From contig CM069607.1 of NCBI GenBank assembly GCA_035771175.1, positions 5,143,501 to 5,207,500 of the forward strand: a stretch of DNA of 64,000 nt, read 5' to 3'. The stretch comes from Paratinospora sagittata. Lineage: Eukaryota; Streptophyta; Magnoliopsida; Ranunculales; Menispermaceae. Made by a program: the position numbers and the translations under genes. This document shows, piece after piece, positions 33,701-45,168 of the stretch (its first letter is position 1; every line of letters starts with the position of its first letter). The notes below the pieces were generated by a model. It saw only the letters and a list, made by a program, of their open reading frames with translations. It was not told where the DNA came from and made no database searches.

Positions 33701-36700
33701 GGAGTGTATCATCAACAAATTGTAGATGGGACACCTCAACCTTGTCATTTCCAACCCTAAACCCTTTCATCACCTCGTGAACCCTTGCTCTTGACATCAA
33801 CCTGCTCAACTTATCAGCAACCAGTGTGAATAAGAACGGGGAAAGGGGATCTCCCTGCCGAAGGCCACGACCCGCCACAAATTTTTCCCTCGGACGACCA
33901 TTCACCAAAACTGAGTAAGATACTGACTTAACACAACCCATTATCCATGAGGTCTATTTAGCACCAAAGCCCTTTCTTAACAACACAAATTCAAGGAAAT
34001 CCCATTCAACTGTATCATAAGCTTTTTCAAAGTCAACTTTGAAGATGGCGCTCCAATTCCCCCCTAACTCTGTAATCTTCAACAACCTCGTTGGCAACAA
34101 GAACTGCATCGAGAATTTGTTGCCCTTCGATAAATGCAAATTGGGAGTCTTCCACCGTACTATTAAGGACAGATCTAAGTCTTAGAGATAAAATTTTTGC
34201 TATAATCTTGTAAAGACTAGACACCAAACTGATTGGACGAAAGTCCTTAAGGCTTCGAGCATCCGGACGTTTGGGGATCAAACAAATGTATGTCTCGTTC
34301 ACAGATGAATTTATTATGCCATTTTGATAGAGCTCTTGAACAATCGCAACCAGATCATTCCTAACCACCTCCCACGCCTTCTGAAAAAAGCATAGTGAGA
34401 AGCCATCTGGACTAGGTGCTTTGGAACCATCACAACTAAAGGCTGCTGCCTTAATCTCCTCCACCTCAAAAGGACGTTCCAGCCAACCGCTCTCCATTGA
34501 TGAGATAGGGCTCCAATTGAAGCCCTCAAGCTCCCAGCTGAAGCTTCGATCAGATGAGTACACCTTTGAGAAATACTTCACAATCTCTTCAGCAACTTTG
34601 TCCTCCCCTTCAATACAAATTCCTTCATCAGAGATGATAGAAGAAATAACATTCAAACACCGGCGATTGCTAAGAATACTGTGGAAAAATTTTGAATTCG
34701 AGTCACCTTCCTTGAGCCACCTAATTCTCGCCTTCTGGAATGCCATCCCATCCTATCAAGCTTTGCTTTTGTTTGTAACTTGGGTTAGCTCTAGCAAGTT
34801 ATCTCTTGGGTATAGTTTTGGGGATTGGATGTTTAATTGGAACACCATACTTGAAACTTTGTAACTCCATTGGGACATCTCGTCCCTTTGGTTTCTCTCT
34901 TCTTTTCTTTTTAATATCTTTGTTTCCAGTCAAAAACTAAAAACTCCGCCAACTCCACTTTATAGAGGTTATGAAAAGATGATAGCTCCACATTCCAATT
35001 CCCCAACTCTTTCATGGCATCCAATGAGCTAATGATGTCTTCCACTGTTTTCTTTTTGGCACTCGTTAGACCGAAAACCTCACGATCCCAATTCCTGGTA
35101 GACTCCTTCACCAGCTTCAACTTAGACATGACTCTATGGCCTTCTCTACCAAAAGCAACTGCATCCCTCCACAATGAGCATAGCTTTGGCAGAAAATCTT
35201 TATGGGAGAAGCACACATTCTCGAGCCTGAACGGCGGTGGCTCCCATTTAATGCTGACAGTATCAAGCAAAATGGGCCTATGATCAGAGAGGAAAAGTTT
35301 ATGAAAAGTTTTTGAGTTCATGAATTTTATTATTTATTTTGTGATCGCGCATTCTTTTTATTTTTTCGAGAAGAGTGATTACATATCATGACCAATGCTA
35401 ATTTAAGTTCAGGTGAGGAATAAGAGAGTTGTAGTGGAGGGGGAAGATGGAAAACTCTCCCAGTGAAACCTAAACCAAGGATTAAGTATGCCTTTGTATG
35501 CTCCATTTTCCACTTGTTTACTTCCCTTCAAAAAATCTCAAAGTTTGAGTTGGGGCTGCCCAACCTCTTTTGCTATTAATTGAGATAATGTGAGTTATGC
35601 TAAGTAGAATTACAATAAGATTGAGATTCAAAAACCCAAAGAAAACAGATGATATCTTTCTTTTTTTATTTTTGCATTGATAATGTCACCAAGAATGTAA
35701 AAATATGTCCATCTTATTGATACCTTCAAACAATTCACAACCCTTTTGGATACTTGGGAGTAAGATTCATACCCATAGTCAAGTCCTCAATATTGTTTAA
35801 TTTTGTCTTTTTTTTGTATGCTTTCTTCTTTCTTAAGTTGATTAAATTGGGTTCAAGTACAAACTTCTTCTAGTAAATGCCTAATTATAGGGGTTGGGGC
35901 CTCAGAAAAGATATTTTGAATTGTAGCATATTTTGAATGAATACTTCTCAACAACTTCCATATTTCTTCTTTGTAGACGAATTCATTTCAACCTCCATCT
36001 TTTGTCATTTACACACAAGGTTTAGAAAAGCACGAGGCATAATTGAGGTGGCTTGCCTTTATGATATGAGGTGGTACGCGTAAGCCTCATATTTGCTTTT
36101 AAAATATATTATAATAACTAAAGAAATTTAAAAAAAAATTCAAGTATCAATAATAAATGAAGAAATATTTAAAACAAGCGAAAAATAGAGAACTTGAGCA
36201 ATTTTTCTTAATATATTATTGTCTTAATTGTCATTACCATCATTAAGAACTAAATGGGCATATGACATATGTTAAGCTTTCCCAACTTTAAGTTTGACCT
36301 ATTAAAAGCATGAAGAAATATGAAGTTAGCAAACACATTGTAAAAATATTGGGTCTTTGCCATTTCTTACCTTTTTAAGTCAATGCCAATTTCATTTAGA
36401 ATAATTTTTCAAAAGTTTTTAAATTGTTAGTATGTATTTGTAATTTTGTACAATTGTTAAAAAATTTAAAGACGTTACTATTAGGAGCATGACCTCAACC
36501 CATTTAACAATAAAAGCTTTTAATTTATCAGAAATCAAAGAGAATTAATTCTTAAGAACTAAGATAATTACTTATAAAGTTATAATAGTTCAAGAATCAT
36601 AGTGATAACCATGGTTGTCAAAATTGTGAATCCGAATTGCATCATTTTGAGTCTTGATGAATCGAATTGAGATTCAAATTGGTGAATCGTAAGATTTATA

Positions 36701-39700
36701 ATACACGTGTAAATTGTTTATTTGTATACATTAAGTACCTAAAAGTGTTATAAAGACATTAGTATTTTTTAGATAATTAACGATTTGGGTAGATTCACTA
36801 CAATTAGCTAGCGATTCGGTCCGATTTAGTTACAATTCACATACGATTCAATTCAATTCACTTTCGATTTGGTCTGATGCACTTACAATTCAGACCGATT
36901 CACCTACATTCAAACTGATTAACTTACGATTCACGGGTATAATGATTCAGGAATTCGATTCAAATCGTTTTTGGAGTGAATCAAATCTCAGCGGTTTGAA
37001 TCATGATTCTAACTACAATGGCCTAGGCAATGCTTAAGGTAGGCGGTGAGACTTTTTGAAAATTTTAACAATTTAAGGGGCTCAATATAAATATATAAAG
37101 CGTAAGTTTTTTTTTTCTTTATATTGTTATTTATGTGCTTGTATAGCCTTAACATCGGCATAACTTTCAATTCTAGTGTTATGCATATATTTTAAATATG
37201 CAATTGTATATTTATTTTTTTCTTTTTCTAATTTTTTGATTCTCATTCTCAATTTTATTATTGTTATAACTACATATATTTTTCTTTTTATTACAAGTGT
37301 TACATCAAATATGACTCTTTAAATTAGTATACTTTCATTATATGCTAACTTGTCTTATTTTTTAACGTTTTCTGATTTTAATTTGTAGACACAAGATTAA
37401 ATAGTGTCAAATATAATTTTATTTTTTATTTTTATTACACATGATACTTCTATATTATGGAGTAGTATGTAATTATATACACACAAGGGTTGTATGTGAA
37501 AAATTAATTGTAATTAGGGAGCTATAAACAAATATTATTTGCAATGCCTAAGCCTTGCCTAGTCCATGCCCTGGCGCTACCTTGCCTAGAAGGGAGTCAA
37601 TTAACTGGACGTCGCTTACGCTTTATTATACTAACCCCTTAAACTTCTAGAAAGTTTTTAAGGAGCCTCATTGCTTGCCTTGGGGATGAATTGGGAGATT
37701 TAGTTGCAAAATGACTTGGGTAATGGACTAGTCATTGCCTAGGTGTGGCCTTTTTACGAGCCATACCGAAAGTCTTGATTGGTAATTACATTTCTTTTTA
37801 TCAGCCCAAGATGGGGCATGCAAGTTACTTATATTTGGAAGATAAAAACATGATGCTTTAAATTTATAATATGAAAAAGGCAAATTTTCTCTTTTTGTAA
37901 AATTATTATGAATCAGGTAAATCATAACACATGAATGATGTATATCATAGGCTTTTACTATTTTTCAAAAAAAAAAAAAAAAGATTCACTATAATATTCA
38001 AAATTATTGGAAATCAAGACAACTAAAAGCAAATTTCCTTGAATTGAATCGTGGATCATAAGATTCATGTATTTGACTCAAGACCTATACGATCATGATC
38101 TTGACCCAACTACTTGATGGCCGCTATTATGTTTTTGTTTTAAGAAGATGTTTATTTTTGAACTGTTAAATTAGATAATATTCTGGGCCAAGATTGTGCT
38201 TTTAACTTTTTTCTTTTTTGGTGATAAGGTCTTTAACTATTGAGCTATTATGAACAATGATTAAATCAAAAAACACAAACTTCAACTAGAAAGTTAGAAA
38301 GTAGAAGAATAGAAGTGTAAAAGACATGGAAAAGGCATTTTTCTTCGGCTATGATATTAGTTTTCAAGTATTTTTGGAGAAATAAAGAAGGGGTTTATGT
38401 TGAACCTTATTTGACAGATTGTAAGAGGCACAAGTCTCACAAGAAACGATTAAGACTTGACTCAAGGCAGTTTTAGCCAATTAGCTAAGCTACCTTGCCT
38501 TACAATGCACCTTGAGGCCTGAGCCACATTCAACTTTGATAAACTACTGACAAGTTGAAGATTGTAGCATTTATGTACAAGTGCTCCTTTTGTTCACTGG
38601 TTGCTCTTTTTGATTACCTGTTTGTTTTGCTACTATAAAAATAATTTAGCATATTCAAATCTGTTGTCTTAATGTCTGAGCAATCATGTCTGGATGATTA
38701 AATCACCTTGTCCACGACATATCATTTAATCTTATGGTCTTGGTTGTATTGTAGAATATGATAACTGGGGCGGCCCAAATGGATGGTGGTATTCTCGTGG
38801 TTTCTGCACCGGACGGACCCATGCCCCAGACAAAAGAACATATTCTGCTTGCACGTCAGGTGGGTAGCTTCTCTTTTCTGAAGCGTGAGATGATATTGTC
38901 TTTACAGTTAGATATGTGCTACTTACTGTATAGTGCTTTATGATTCAGGTTGGAGTGCCATCATTGGTGTGCTTTCTAAACAAAGTTGATGCGGTTGATG
39001 ATCCAGAATTATTGGAACTGGTTGAAATGGAGCTTCGTGGTATGTTTACCCGTTGAATTAAGTGTTTCTGGTCTTACATTTCTTTGGCAATGTCCTGAGA
39101 CCAGAAGCAATTCCTACTTGTTTTGCTGGCAGAACTACTAAGTTTCTACAAGTTTCCTGGGGATGAAATCCCAATTATACGGGGTTCGGCTTTGTCCGCC
39201 TTACAGGGGACAAATGAAGAAATAGGGAAAAAAGCTATTTTAAAGTTAATGGACGCTGTGGATGATTACATACCGGAACCCATACGCCAGCTTGACAAGC
39301 CTTTCTTGATGCCAATTGAAGATGTTTTCTCAATTCAGGTGATTTCACTATTTATCTGGACATGTTGCTTTAAAACGAAGAATCTCTACTTTCCCTTTCT
39401 TAGCTCCATTTCTTTCCAAATTCAAGTTCTTCAAGCCCAAGAATTGAAGTTAGATGACGTATATCTGGCCAATGATGCTTTCTTATAAGACTGATTACTG
39501 AATTTAGTCCTAGTCACTGTCCAGGGATATCTGGTGAATATGTTGTCAAAGCAATAATTGATATCTGTAGAGTATATCTCAAATTATATTTTTTCTGTGA
39601 TTCTTGTTGTGCAGGTCTCTCTTTCAACTTGTCCATCTTATTTTCTTTGGGCTGAACCAATAAAAGATTTTGAATTTGACCATGGCTTCACCCCTTCCCC

Positions 39701-42700
39701 TATCCTTCGCATGAAATATATGTCATTTTTTAGTTAAAGTTAATTTTGACAATCTTTGCTTTTGTGCTTAAAGGGTCGTGGTACTGTTGTCACGGGCCGT
39801 GTTGAGCAAGGGACCATAAAAGTTGGAGAGGACATCGAGATTTTAGGTTTATCACAGGTATTATCTTATTTTGACTTTGGCATTCTTGGTGAAAGCACGT
39901 TTGTAATGTTGAGTTCTTTCATGAATTCTCATGTTTTTTTTACCTTCAGTTCCAATATCAGAAAGCCCTTGTAACAAGGGCACTCTATTTTCTTAGGATA
40001 TGTCTTGTCGGAGCCCCCTTTTAGCACCTGAATTTTATGATGGGTTTGTGTATGAAATTTGGAAGGGCTACTTTCTGATGCTCTATACCCATGTTGGATG
40101 ATACCATCTGTATTCATTGCATAGATGCTGATCTTTACTTGTTATAAGTTATAAATTGTTATTGTGTTCAAATGCCAAAATCTTCATCTAGGATCTACCC
40201 TAATGGCATCATGGATTGTTGGTCTACATGACATTTGGTTCTGACTTCATGTGTCTGTTTTTTAACAGAGTGGTCCTGTGAAGACCACTGTGACTGGTGT
40301 AGAGATGTTCAAGAAGATCTTGGATTTTGGACAAGTAAGTCGTGCATATATCTTACTGCATTCCAAGATATTTAAGTGGTCTCTTTTTTTTATTCTCTAA
40401 TTATTATCAAGTGTTTATCTATTTGTAGGCTGGAGATAATGTTGGTTTACTTCTACGTGGCCTGAAACGTGATGATGTAGAAAGAGGACAGGCGAGTATT
40501 ACCAAGCAAATATATTTTGGTAGATGGTGCTAATAGATTTGTTATCATTCCAAAGTTTTAATTAATGACATGAAATCTAGAGTTTTACACAATAAAAATC
40601 ATTAATTTCTTTATCTCTGAATTTCTAAGAAGTTTCAAGAGAAAAGCTTTAGACTGCCTTCTTGAATTTTCTTGTGGCTTTTCTTACAAATTACAATACG
40701 ATGTAACAATTTCAGGTAGTTGCCAAGCCAGGTACTCTGAAAACATACAAAAGGTTTGAGGCAGAGATATATGTTCTCACGAAAGATGAAGGAGGGCGCC
40801 ATACTGCTTTCTTCTCGAACTACAGACCTCAATTTTATTTGAGGACTGCAGATGTGACTGGAAAAGTAGAATTACCTGAAAATGTTAAGATGGTTATGCC
40901 CGGAGATAATGTGACTGCAGTTTTTGAGTTGATATCAGCAGTTCCACTTGAAGCAGGTATATGCTTTTAATAATTTTTTAAGCAAATTCTTGGTTTTTTA
41001 GGAAATGACTGGAATTTATTCTTTCTTGGAATTTATTGATGCTTTGTTTGGTAACATTGGTTGCCATCATTGATGTCCATGTGAAGTACAAGATCAAGCT
41101 ATATTTGGATTTTTTATTCTTACTCTTGTCTTGGAGATAAATGGTCATGCAATTAAGGCACTGATGTTATGTCTTGATTTTGAGTCATAACAACCATTGG
41201 GGTATTTAATACACTGATGATATGTTCTTTCTTTTGTAAGATTCGTGGGGACGAATGTAAAGTTTTTTGTAGAAAATTATATTGTCTGGTCTTTGGTAAT
41301 TTGCTTTTTGCATTCTGCCTTCCTGGCTAATAATATATATCAAATGCCTGATTCTCACTAGTCACCATCAACCACTTTGATTCGTTGAAGATTTTCTATT
41401 CCTGCTAGGTGTGTTGTGTAAATCCTTCGAGAAAATGGTGGACCACTTTCATGACCCTACAATAGGATTGTGGGATCACACACAACCCCAACAATCTTAG
41501 ATCATGACCCTAATAACTGTGGTTACTCTGACCCAAGATGGTATTTGATTTTAATCTGTGTTTTCTGTTGTTGGTACTTGGTTCTCCCATTTTAGTGACT
41601 TTTGATCAAGTCAGTTTCATTTTCTTCAATCCTAGCGATAGGAATTCTCCCTACATCTTCCCTGAGACCAGTTAAAGATCCCTTGCGTAGTCTGTATTTG
41701 TAATCATATCCCACCCTGAGTGAACCTGTCCCATTAGAGTTTTTATTGTGTGAGAATAGGGAGGTTTGTTTTTATTGTGTGAGAATAGAGAGGTTTGCAC
41801 ACGAGGGACTGATTAGGTACTATAAGAGTCTTAGATACCCTCAGAAAAGGGCAAAAAAAAGGAAGAACAGAAAAACAACAAATGATCAACACAGCGTGGG
41901 GAACACTAGTATCAAGCTACTTGGGAGTTGAAACTGTTATGCACCAATCTGAAGTTAGATATATGTCAATTCTCTTATGGTTTATTGCCTTATGGAGTCT
42001 ATGGTTGGAAAGGAACTGAAAGATTTTTTTAATTTGAATTTGTAATGTTGGTCCACTTCTCTATAACACCCACGCACACAAGAAATGTTATAACCACATA
42101 TCCATTCGCAGCCATTTAGAGAGTTCTGTCAATTAAGATGGATACACAATCCCAAATGGTGTGAAATTATTTTGTTGTGTTGAATTTCCAAACTATTTAA
42201 TAATATCTTGAACTTGAAGTTATGAAAAACGTTGGATGTTATTCATTAATTATGAACTAGCCTTATATTTGTCATGACTTGAAGCATCAACATGTTCCTA
42301 ATAAGATAAATTAAGCTCCATTAGCTGACAGCTTGAGATGTTCACTGATGAATTAATAAGAAATCAGGATCACTGTGCTTGTGTGTTTTTCTTTAATGTT
42401 TTGGATTTTTTTGACTGAGATACATTCACAGTTTCTATTTATACATTATGGCAACAGCTCTTTGTTTTTAGATTTCTCCTGTCAAGTTATTATATCATTA
42501 TAAACTTTGGAAAGTAACAAATTGTTTCATACCGCGTTTCTTTATGTTGAGTTCTAATTTTTTTTGCAAACAGAGATTGTATCTTTTTTATGTAAGTTTC
42601 AACTATTCAGAGAAAATTTCGGTTGAGTTTAAGATCATGGATATATATAACTTTCTTGTGGTTAATGGTGTTTGACAGGACAAAGATTTGCCTTGAGGGA

Positions 42701-42749
42701 GGGGGGAAGGACTGTCGGTGCAGGTGTAGTTTCAAAAGTGATAAGTTGA
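27714..42749 (+). CDS. TUFM: Mitochondrial elongation factor Tu (EF-Tu)
   Basis: CDS exons: 27714-27898, 28861-28936, 29171-29263, 29351-29425, 38755-38859, 38949-39039, 39133-39338, 39774-39857, 40269-40334, 40429-40491, 40716-40956, 42679-42749. They join into 451 residues, normal for plant mitochondrial EF-Tu. EF-Tu delivers aminoacyl-tRNA to the ribosome using GTP. Residues 1-~60 are rich in Arg, Ser and Leu with few acids, a mitochondrial presequence. GTPase motifs: G1 GHVDHGKT (72-79), G2 RGITIAT (112-118), G3 DCPGH (134-138), G4 NKVD (189-192), G5 SAL (227-229). Domains 2 and 3 follow, ending [11 protein letters not shown] chose the ATG at 27714 because it gives MASAAL and the presequence; an upstream in-frame ATG at 27675 is less likely. 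Intron 4 (9.3 kb) is a transposon sink. Intron 10 is GC-AG. Cytosolic EF-1A and chloroplast EF-Tu are excluded by sequence type and exon pattern. Confidence 0.95.
30421..31011 (+). repeat. 5' LTR of the gag-only copia element
   Basis: It begins TGTTGGATTTTGG and ends TTATTCCCAACA. A TATA-like CTATATATAG lies near 30611-30620. Its partner is 32438-33376. Confidence 0.92.
31080..32355 (+). pseudogene. Copia gag-protease remnant
   Basis: ATG at 31080 opens a gag frame with [21 protein letters not shown] one-base frameshift near 31225 gives an early stop, and the frame resumes around 31347 with [21 protein letters not shown] second shift near 31565 leads into [14 protein letters not shown]. The zinc knuckle reads [14 protein letters not shown]: Tyr stands where His normally binds zinc. 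The protease active site [12 protein letters not shown] is intact, followed by [20 protein letters not shown], the usual end of copia protease. The frame stops at 32355, shortly before the 3' LTR. No integrase or polymerase follows. Confidence 0.88.
32438..33376 (+). repeat. 3' LTR of the gag-only copia element, interrupted by a hAT element
   Basis: This copy begins TGTTGGATTTTGG and ends TTATTCCCAACA like its partner. The LTR continues across 32752-33090 as if that segment were absent, except that GTGTGGGT is duplicated (32744-32751 and 33091-33098). Confidence 0.92.
32752..33090. mobile_element. hAT-type miniature element, copy 2, inside the copia 3' LTR
   Basis: Termini are TAGGGGTG and CACCCCTA, perfectly inverted. 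The 8-bp target duplication GTGTGGGT is perfect (32744-32751, 33091-33098). The 339-bp body shares its whole layout with 3041-3407: ACCCGACC-rich ends, a TA run, CATAAGTCAAGTTTAAGAGT, AGAGAAATCTCAT and CAACATATTTTATTAC. It is the youngest layer of the three-level nest in EF-Tu intron 4. Confidence 0.93.
36330..36615 (+). repeat. Dispersed repeat of unknown class, copy B (EF-Tu intron 4)
   Basis: Collinear with 16835-17217: GTCTTTGCCA, TTTTTAAATTGTTAGTATG, AGCTTTTAATTTATCAGAAA and TTCAAGAATCATAG appear in the same order and orientation. It is non-coding. Confidence 0.5.
36611..37017. mobile_element. TIR miniature element with GATTCG-rich body
   Basis: The left end GGTTGTCAAAATTGTGAATC and the inverted right end (GTAGTTAGAATCATGATTC) form imperfect terminal inverted repeats. 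The body carries many GATTC/GAATC words such as CGATTCGGTCCGATT. A related element lies at 57788-58410, and a fragment at about 38035-38110. No target duplication could be fixed. Confidence 0.45.
37020..37690. mobile_element. TIR element with GCCTAGGC-type ends in EF-Tu intron 4
   Basis: About 70 bp at the left (GGCGGTGAGACTTTTTGAAA to AAGGGGCTCAATA and AAAGCGTAAG, 37042-37108) match the reverse complement of the right part (CTTACGCTTTATTATACTAA to TAAGGAGCCTCATTGC, about 37616-37677). Further CTAGGCAATG words lie outside on both sides (about 37023 and 37733), so the true ends may extend to about 37750. The interior is AT-rich and non-coding. Confidence 0.5.
40492..40715 (+). other. GC-AG intron (EF-Tu intron 10)
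   Basis: Exon 10 ends GGACAG and the intron starts GCGAGT and ends TTTCAG. The protein stays in frame (ERGQ|VVAKPG) only with a GC donor at 40492. The nearest GT, four bases later, would shift the frame. Otherwise good donor context (CAG|GCGAGT) is typical of GC-AG introns. Confidence 0.85.
41739..41798 (+). repeat. 30-bp tandem duplication in EF-Tu intron 11
   Basis: TTTTTATTGTGTGAGAATAG followed by GGAGGTTTG or AGAGGTTTG occurs twice in a row with one difference. It makes a short chance open frame with no coding value. Confidence 0.8.
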
Positions 42750-43593
42750 GCTGCTCCCTGTTCTGGCGGAACCCTTTTTAATTTTTTTCGCCCCTGCTTC
42801 TACTCATTTTCGAAAGCGTGAAAACGGAGGACTGGAGGGCCAATTGCCTGAACATGGTATCTGGTAAATAACTTATATGTAGTCCTTATTAAATTTGGCA
42901 TCTGTTTTCCATGTTGCAATAGGATTCATTTAACTGTTTGTACGAAATTTTTGTAATGTCAAGATAGTTCAAATCTCCTTTAGGAGGAGCTTAGGATTTT
43001 TGCACCATTGCTTCAATATCTTGAAATGTTCACTTTTACTTTCTTTTTTCGAATGTCATTATCAATAAAATTCACTGACACAGGTTCTACCTGAAACCTG
43101 AAATTTTCAGTTGTTGGTAGTTTTGTGATTACGTTTGGCCTTTGATCTTTGAATTGTTTCTGTGGTTTTTCACTCTCTTCAATTCATGATGTGGCCAACT
43201 TATATTTTGGGAGAAACTGGTAGATGACCTGACCCACTTAGCTTTTGTCAATTGTAAGGTTTTTATCCCATCACGGAAAGCAATGTCGTGGTTGTTTCTT
43301 GGGCTTTCTGTAAGATTTTATGTTAATTTTTAACGAAGAATTAGATGATAACATTACACTTGAATTTACTGTTTGATAGATCTGCGGCTCAAACTTGGGA
43401 GCTGATTCTGGGCATCTTTCTAGAAAGATTTTTTTTAATAAAAAAAATGTTGGAATCTCAGCTGCCAAAATGGAAGACTTTTGAGAACAATTTATATCCA
43501 AATTGAAGAGAGTTGAAGGGAAGAGTTGACCAAGAATTATTGTGTGGCTGGATGATAATTGGAATTTTTATTGAAAATAAAGCTATTAAACTG

Positions 43594-43632
<39 letters not shown>

Positions 43633-44066
43633 TTTTTTTAATTAGTGGTCACCAATGTCTTTAAGATTTGTATCAACTTTTTGAAACTCCCACCACCCAT
43701 TTATTCTGACAAAAAAGAAAAAGAAAAAAAGAGGGCTAGTATTTGAACTTCAAATATGTCCTATCTTCACTTTAATTGTGAAGTTTATCCCTTTCAAAAT
43801 ACTAAAATTATGCTTACTTCACCCCACAAAAAAAAAAAAAAAATTAAAAAGTTTTAGATTACCCTTTTTATTTTAACACCACCATCTTCTTCCTTTCCCT
43901 CCTATTATTTTCTTTTCCTTAAAATTTTAGCCTTCAATTTTAAAATTGCCCTAGATTTTTACTATTTTCTTTTCTGCTTTGTTAGTTTTTTTTTTAAACA
44001 AAAAATTGCATTTTAGTTTGGCCATTTACGGCAAAACCTATTGTATAAGGTTGGACCAATAAATAT
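42750..44066. other. EF-Tu 3' flank and AT-rich intergenic sequence
   Basis: EF-Tu 3' untranslated sequence probably extends several hundred bases; CAATAAAAT at about 43063 is a plausible polyadenylation signal. A (TTTA)n microsatellite lies at 43597-43630 and A-runs near 43828-43845. No gene is supported on either strand. Confidence 0.5.
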
Positions 44067-44620
44067 TGTTAGACTTATAAATATGAAAATCTATGATAAG
44101 TCATGATTAAGCTTAAAATAAATATGTTGGATCCATAAGTTGGACCAAGAATAAATTCATGATTGAGCCCATTACTTGAAAGTTTTCAAAATTTGGTAAA
44201 TTAAATGCTCAAAATTAGGTGAAGTGCATTATATGCGTATGATCAAGATTTATTTGTAAATATATAATTGTGTGGTGTGAATTGTATTTGATTTAGTATA
44301 AATACCCTTTCATATAAGAGATTTAGATATGAGGTGATCAAGTGATCAAGCATCAAGTAATTGATCAAGCAAATCATTCTCTACTTCTTTTTCTCTTCCT
44401 TAGTGTTCTTTTAAATCAAGGGAGAGAGAGTTTTATTATTGTCTCATTAATGTGAAAAGAAGGTTGTAAATTTTTATTTATAATAAACTTTCTACAGCTT
44501 GCCCGTAGATGTTTCCCTCAAATCGAGAGTTTTATAACGTAAGATCTTGGTGTCTTTTACTTCTTTACAATTGTTTATATCTTGTTATTTAATCTTGCAT
44601 GCGTTATTCATTCCCCAATA
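44067..44620 (+). repeat. Copia-type LTR with adjoining tRNA-Met primer site
   Basis: It begins TGTTAGACTTATAA, contains a TATAAATA-type box at about 44298, and ends TTCCCCAATA. It is followed directly by TTGGTATCGGAGCC (44622-44635), close to the copia primer-binding site TGGTATCAGAGC. The terminal CA has decayed to TA. No matching second LTR or downstream gag on this strand was found within the window. Confidence 0.65.
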
Positions 44621-44635
44621 ATTGGTATCGGAGCC

Positions 44636-45168
44636 TATCTTGAAAGTCCTAATATATTCTGTGGATGCGACTCTGTCTGATCTTTCACATTAAAAAAGTC
44701 TTTCTTGAGATTTGACATCATTCTCATATACAACACTATTTATGTATACAACATTATTCACATATAATACTAATCACTTTTTTGTGGTGGTCAAATTTTG
44801 CATCAACAATATATATATATATATTAACAAATAAATATTTTTTATGAATGTCGCAAATACATTAAAAGTCACAAATCAATACAATAAAATCACAAAATAA
44901 CTATAATAAAAGTTACAAAATTAATACAATAAAACTACTACGTCAAAACATATAAAAAATTATTTCAAATTTCACAGAAATATCAAATAATAATAAGTTT
45001 AAGATAACACCGGTCTACTAGAAGAAGAAGTTACTGGCAAGACAAAGCGGAAGAAGAAAAAGAAAAGGAAGTCGCCAGTCACTGGATTGCCTTTTTTGTA
45101 TTTTTTATTTGAAATTACAGTTCTCTTTTAACACTTTAGGGTTTTGGATTAAAATAAGATTTATGGGA
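44636..45168. other. AT-rich remnant sequence between copia fragments
   Basis: No gag-like coding is recognisable after the primer-binding site. The sequence is AT-rich with a short (AT)n tract at 44809-44822 and repeated ACAAAAT-type words. Confidence 0.45.

Larger units (their letters stand above)
29521..35287 (-). mobile_element. 5'-truncated LINE (L1-like), split by a copia insertion
   Basis: In minus orientation the element starts inside the endonuclease (LSDHRPILL at about 35287) and ends in a poly(A) tail, seen as the T run at 29521-29534. AGAGGAAAAG at 29511-29520 and 35288-35297 is a perfect target duplication. ORF1 and most of the APE endonuclease are missing, the usual result of aborted reverse transcription. 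A copia element at 30421-33376 interrupts it, leaving about 2.8 kb of LINE. It sits in EF-Tu intron 4, opposite in orientation to the host gene. Confidence 0.88.
29914..35287 (-). pseudogene. LINE ORF2 remnant (endonuclease end, reverse transcriptase, zinc-binding domain)
   Basis: From the 5' end on minus: SDHRPILL (end of APE endonuclease, about 35287-35262). Then 34746-34033 with the linker [15 protein letters not shown] and RT motifs [12 protein letters not shown] and [19 protein letters not shown]. Then 33941-33588 with [16 protein letters not shown] and FVDDTLLLL, the usual F/YADD box with Val for Ala. After the copia insertion, 30240-29914 gives the zf-RVT domain ([16 protein letters not shown], then CxxxDG...[13 protein letters not shown]). 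Frameshifts occur near 34030, 33950 and 33590, and a deletion is likely near the copia insertion point. It is not functional. Confidence 0.88.

Noticed and set aside
34421..34864. 147-aa plus-strand frame
   Set aside because: Antisense shadow of the LINE reverse transcriptase.
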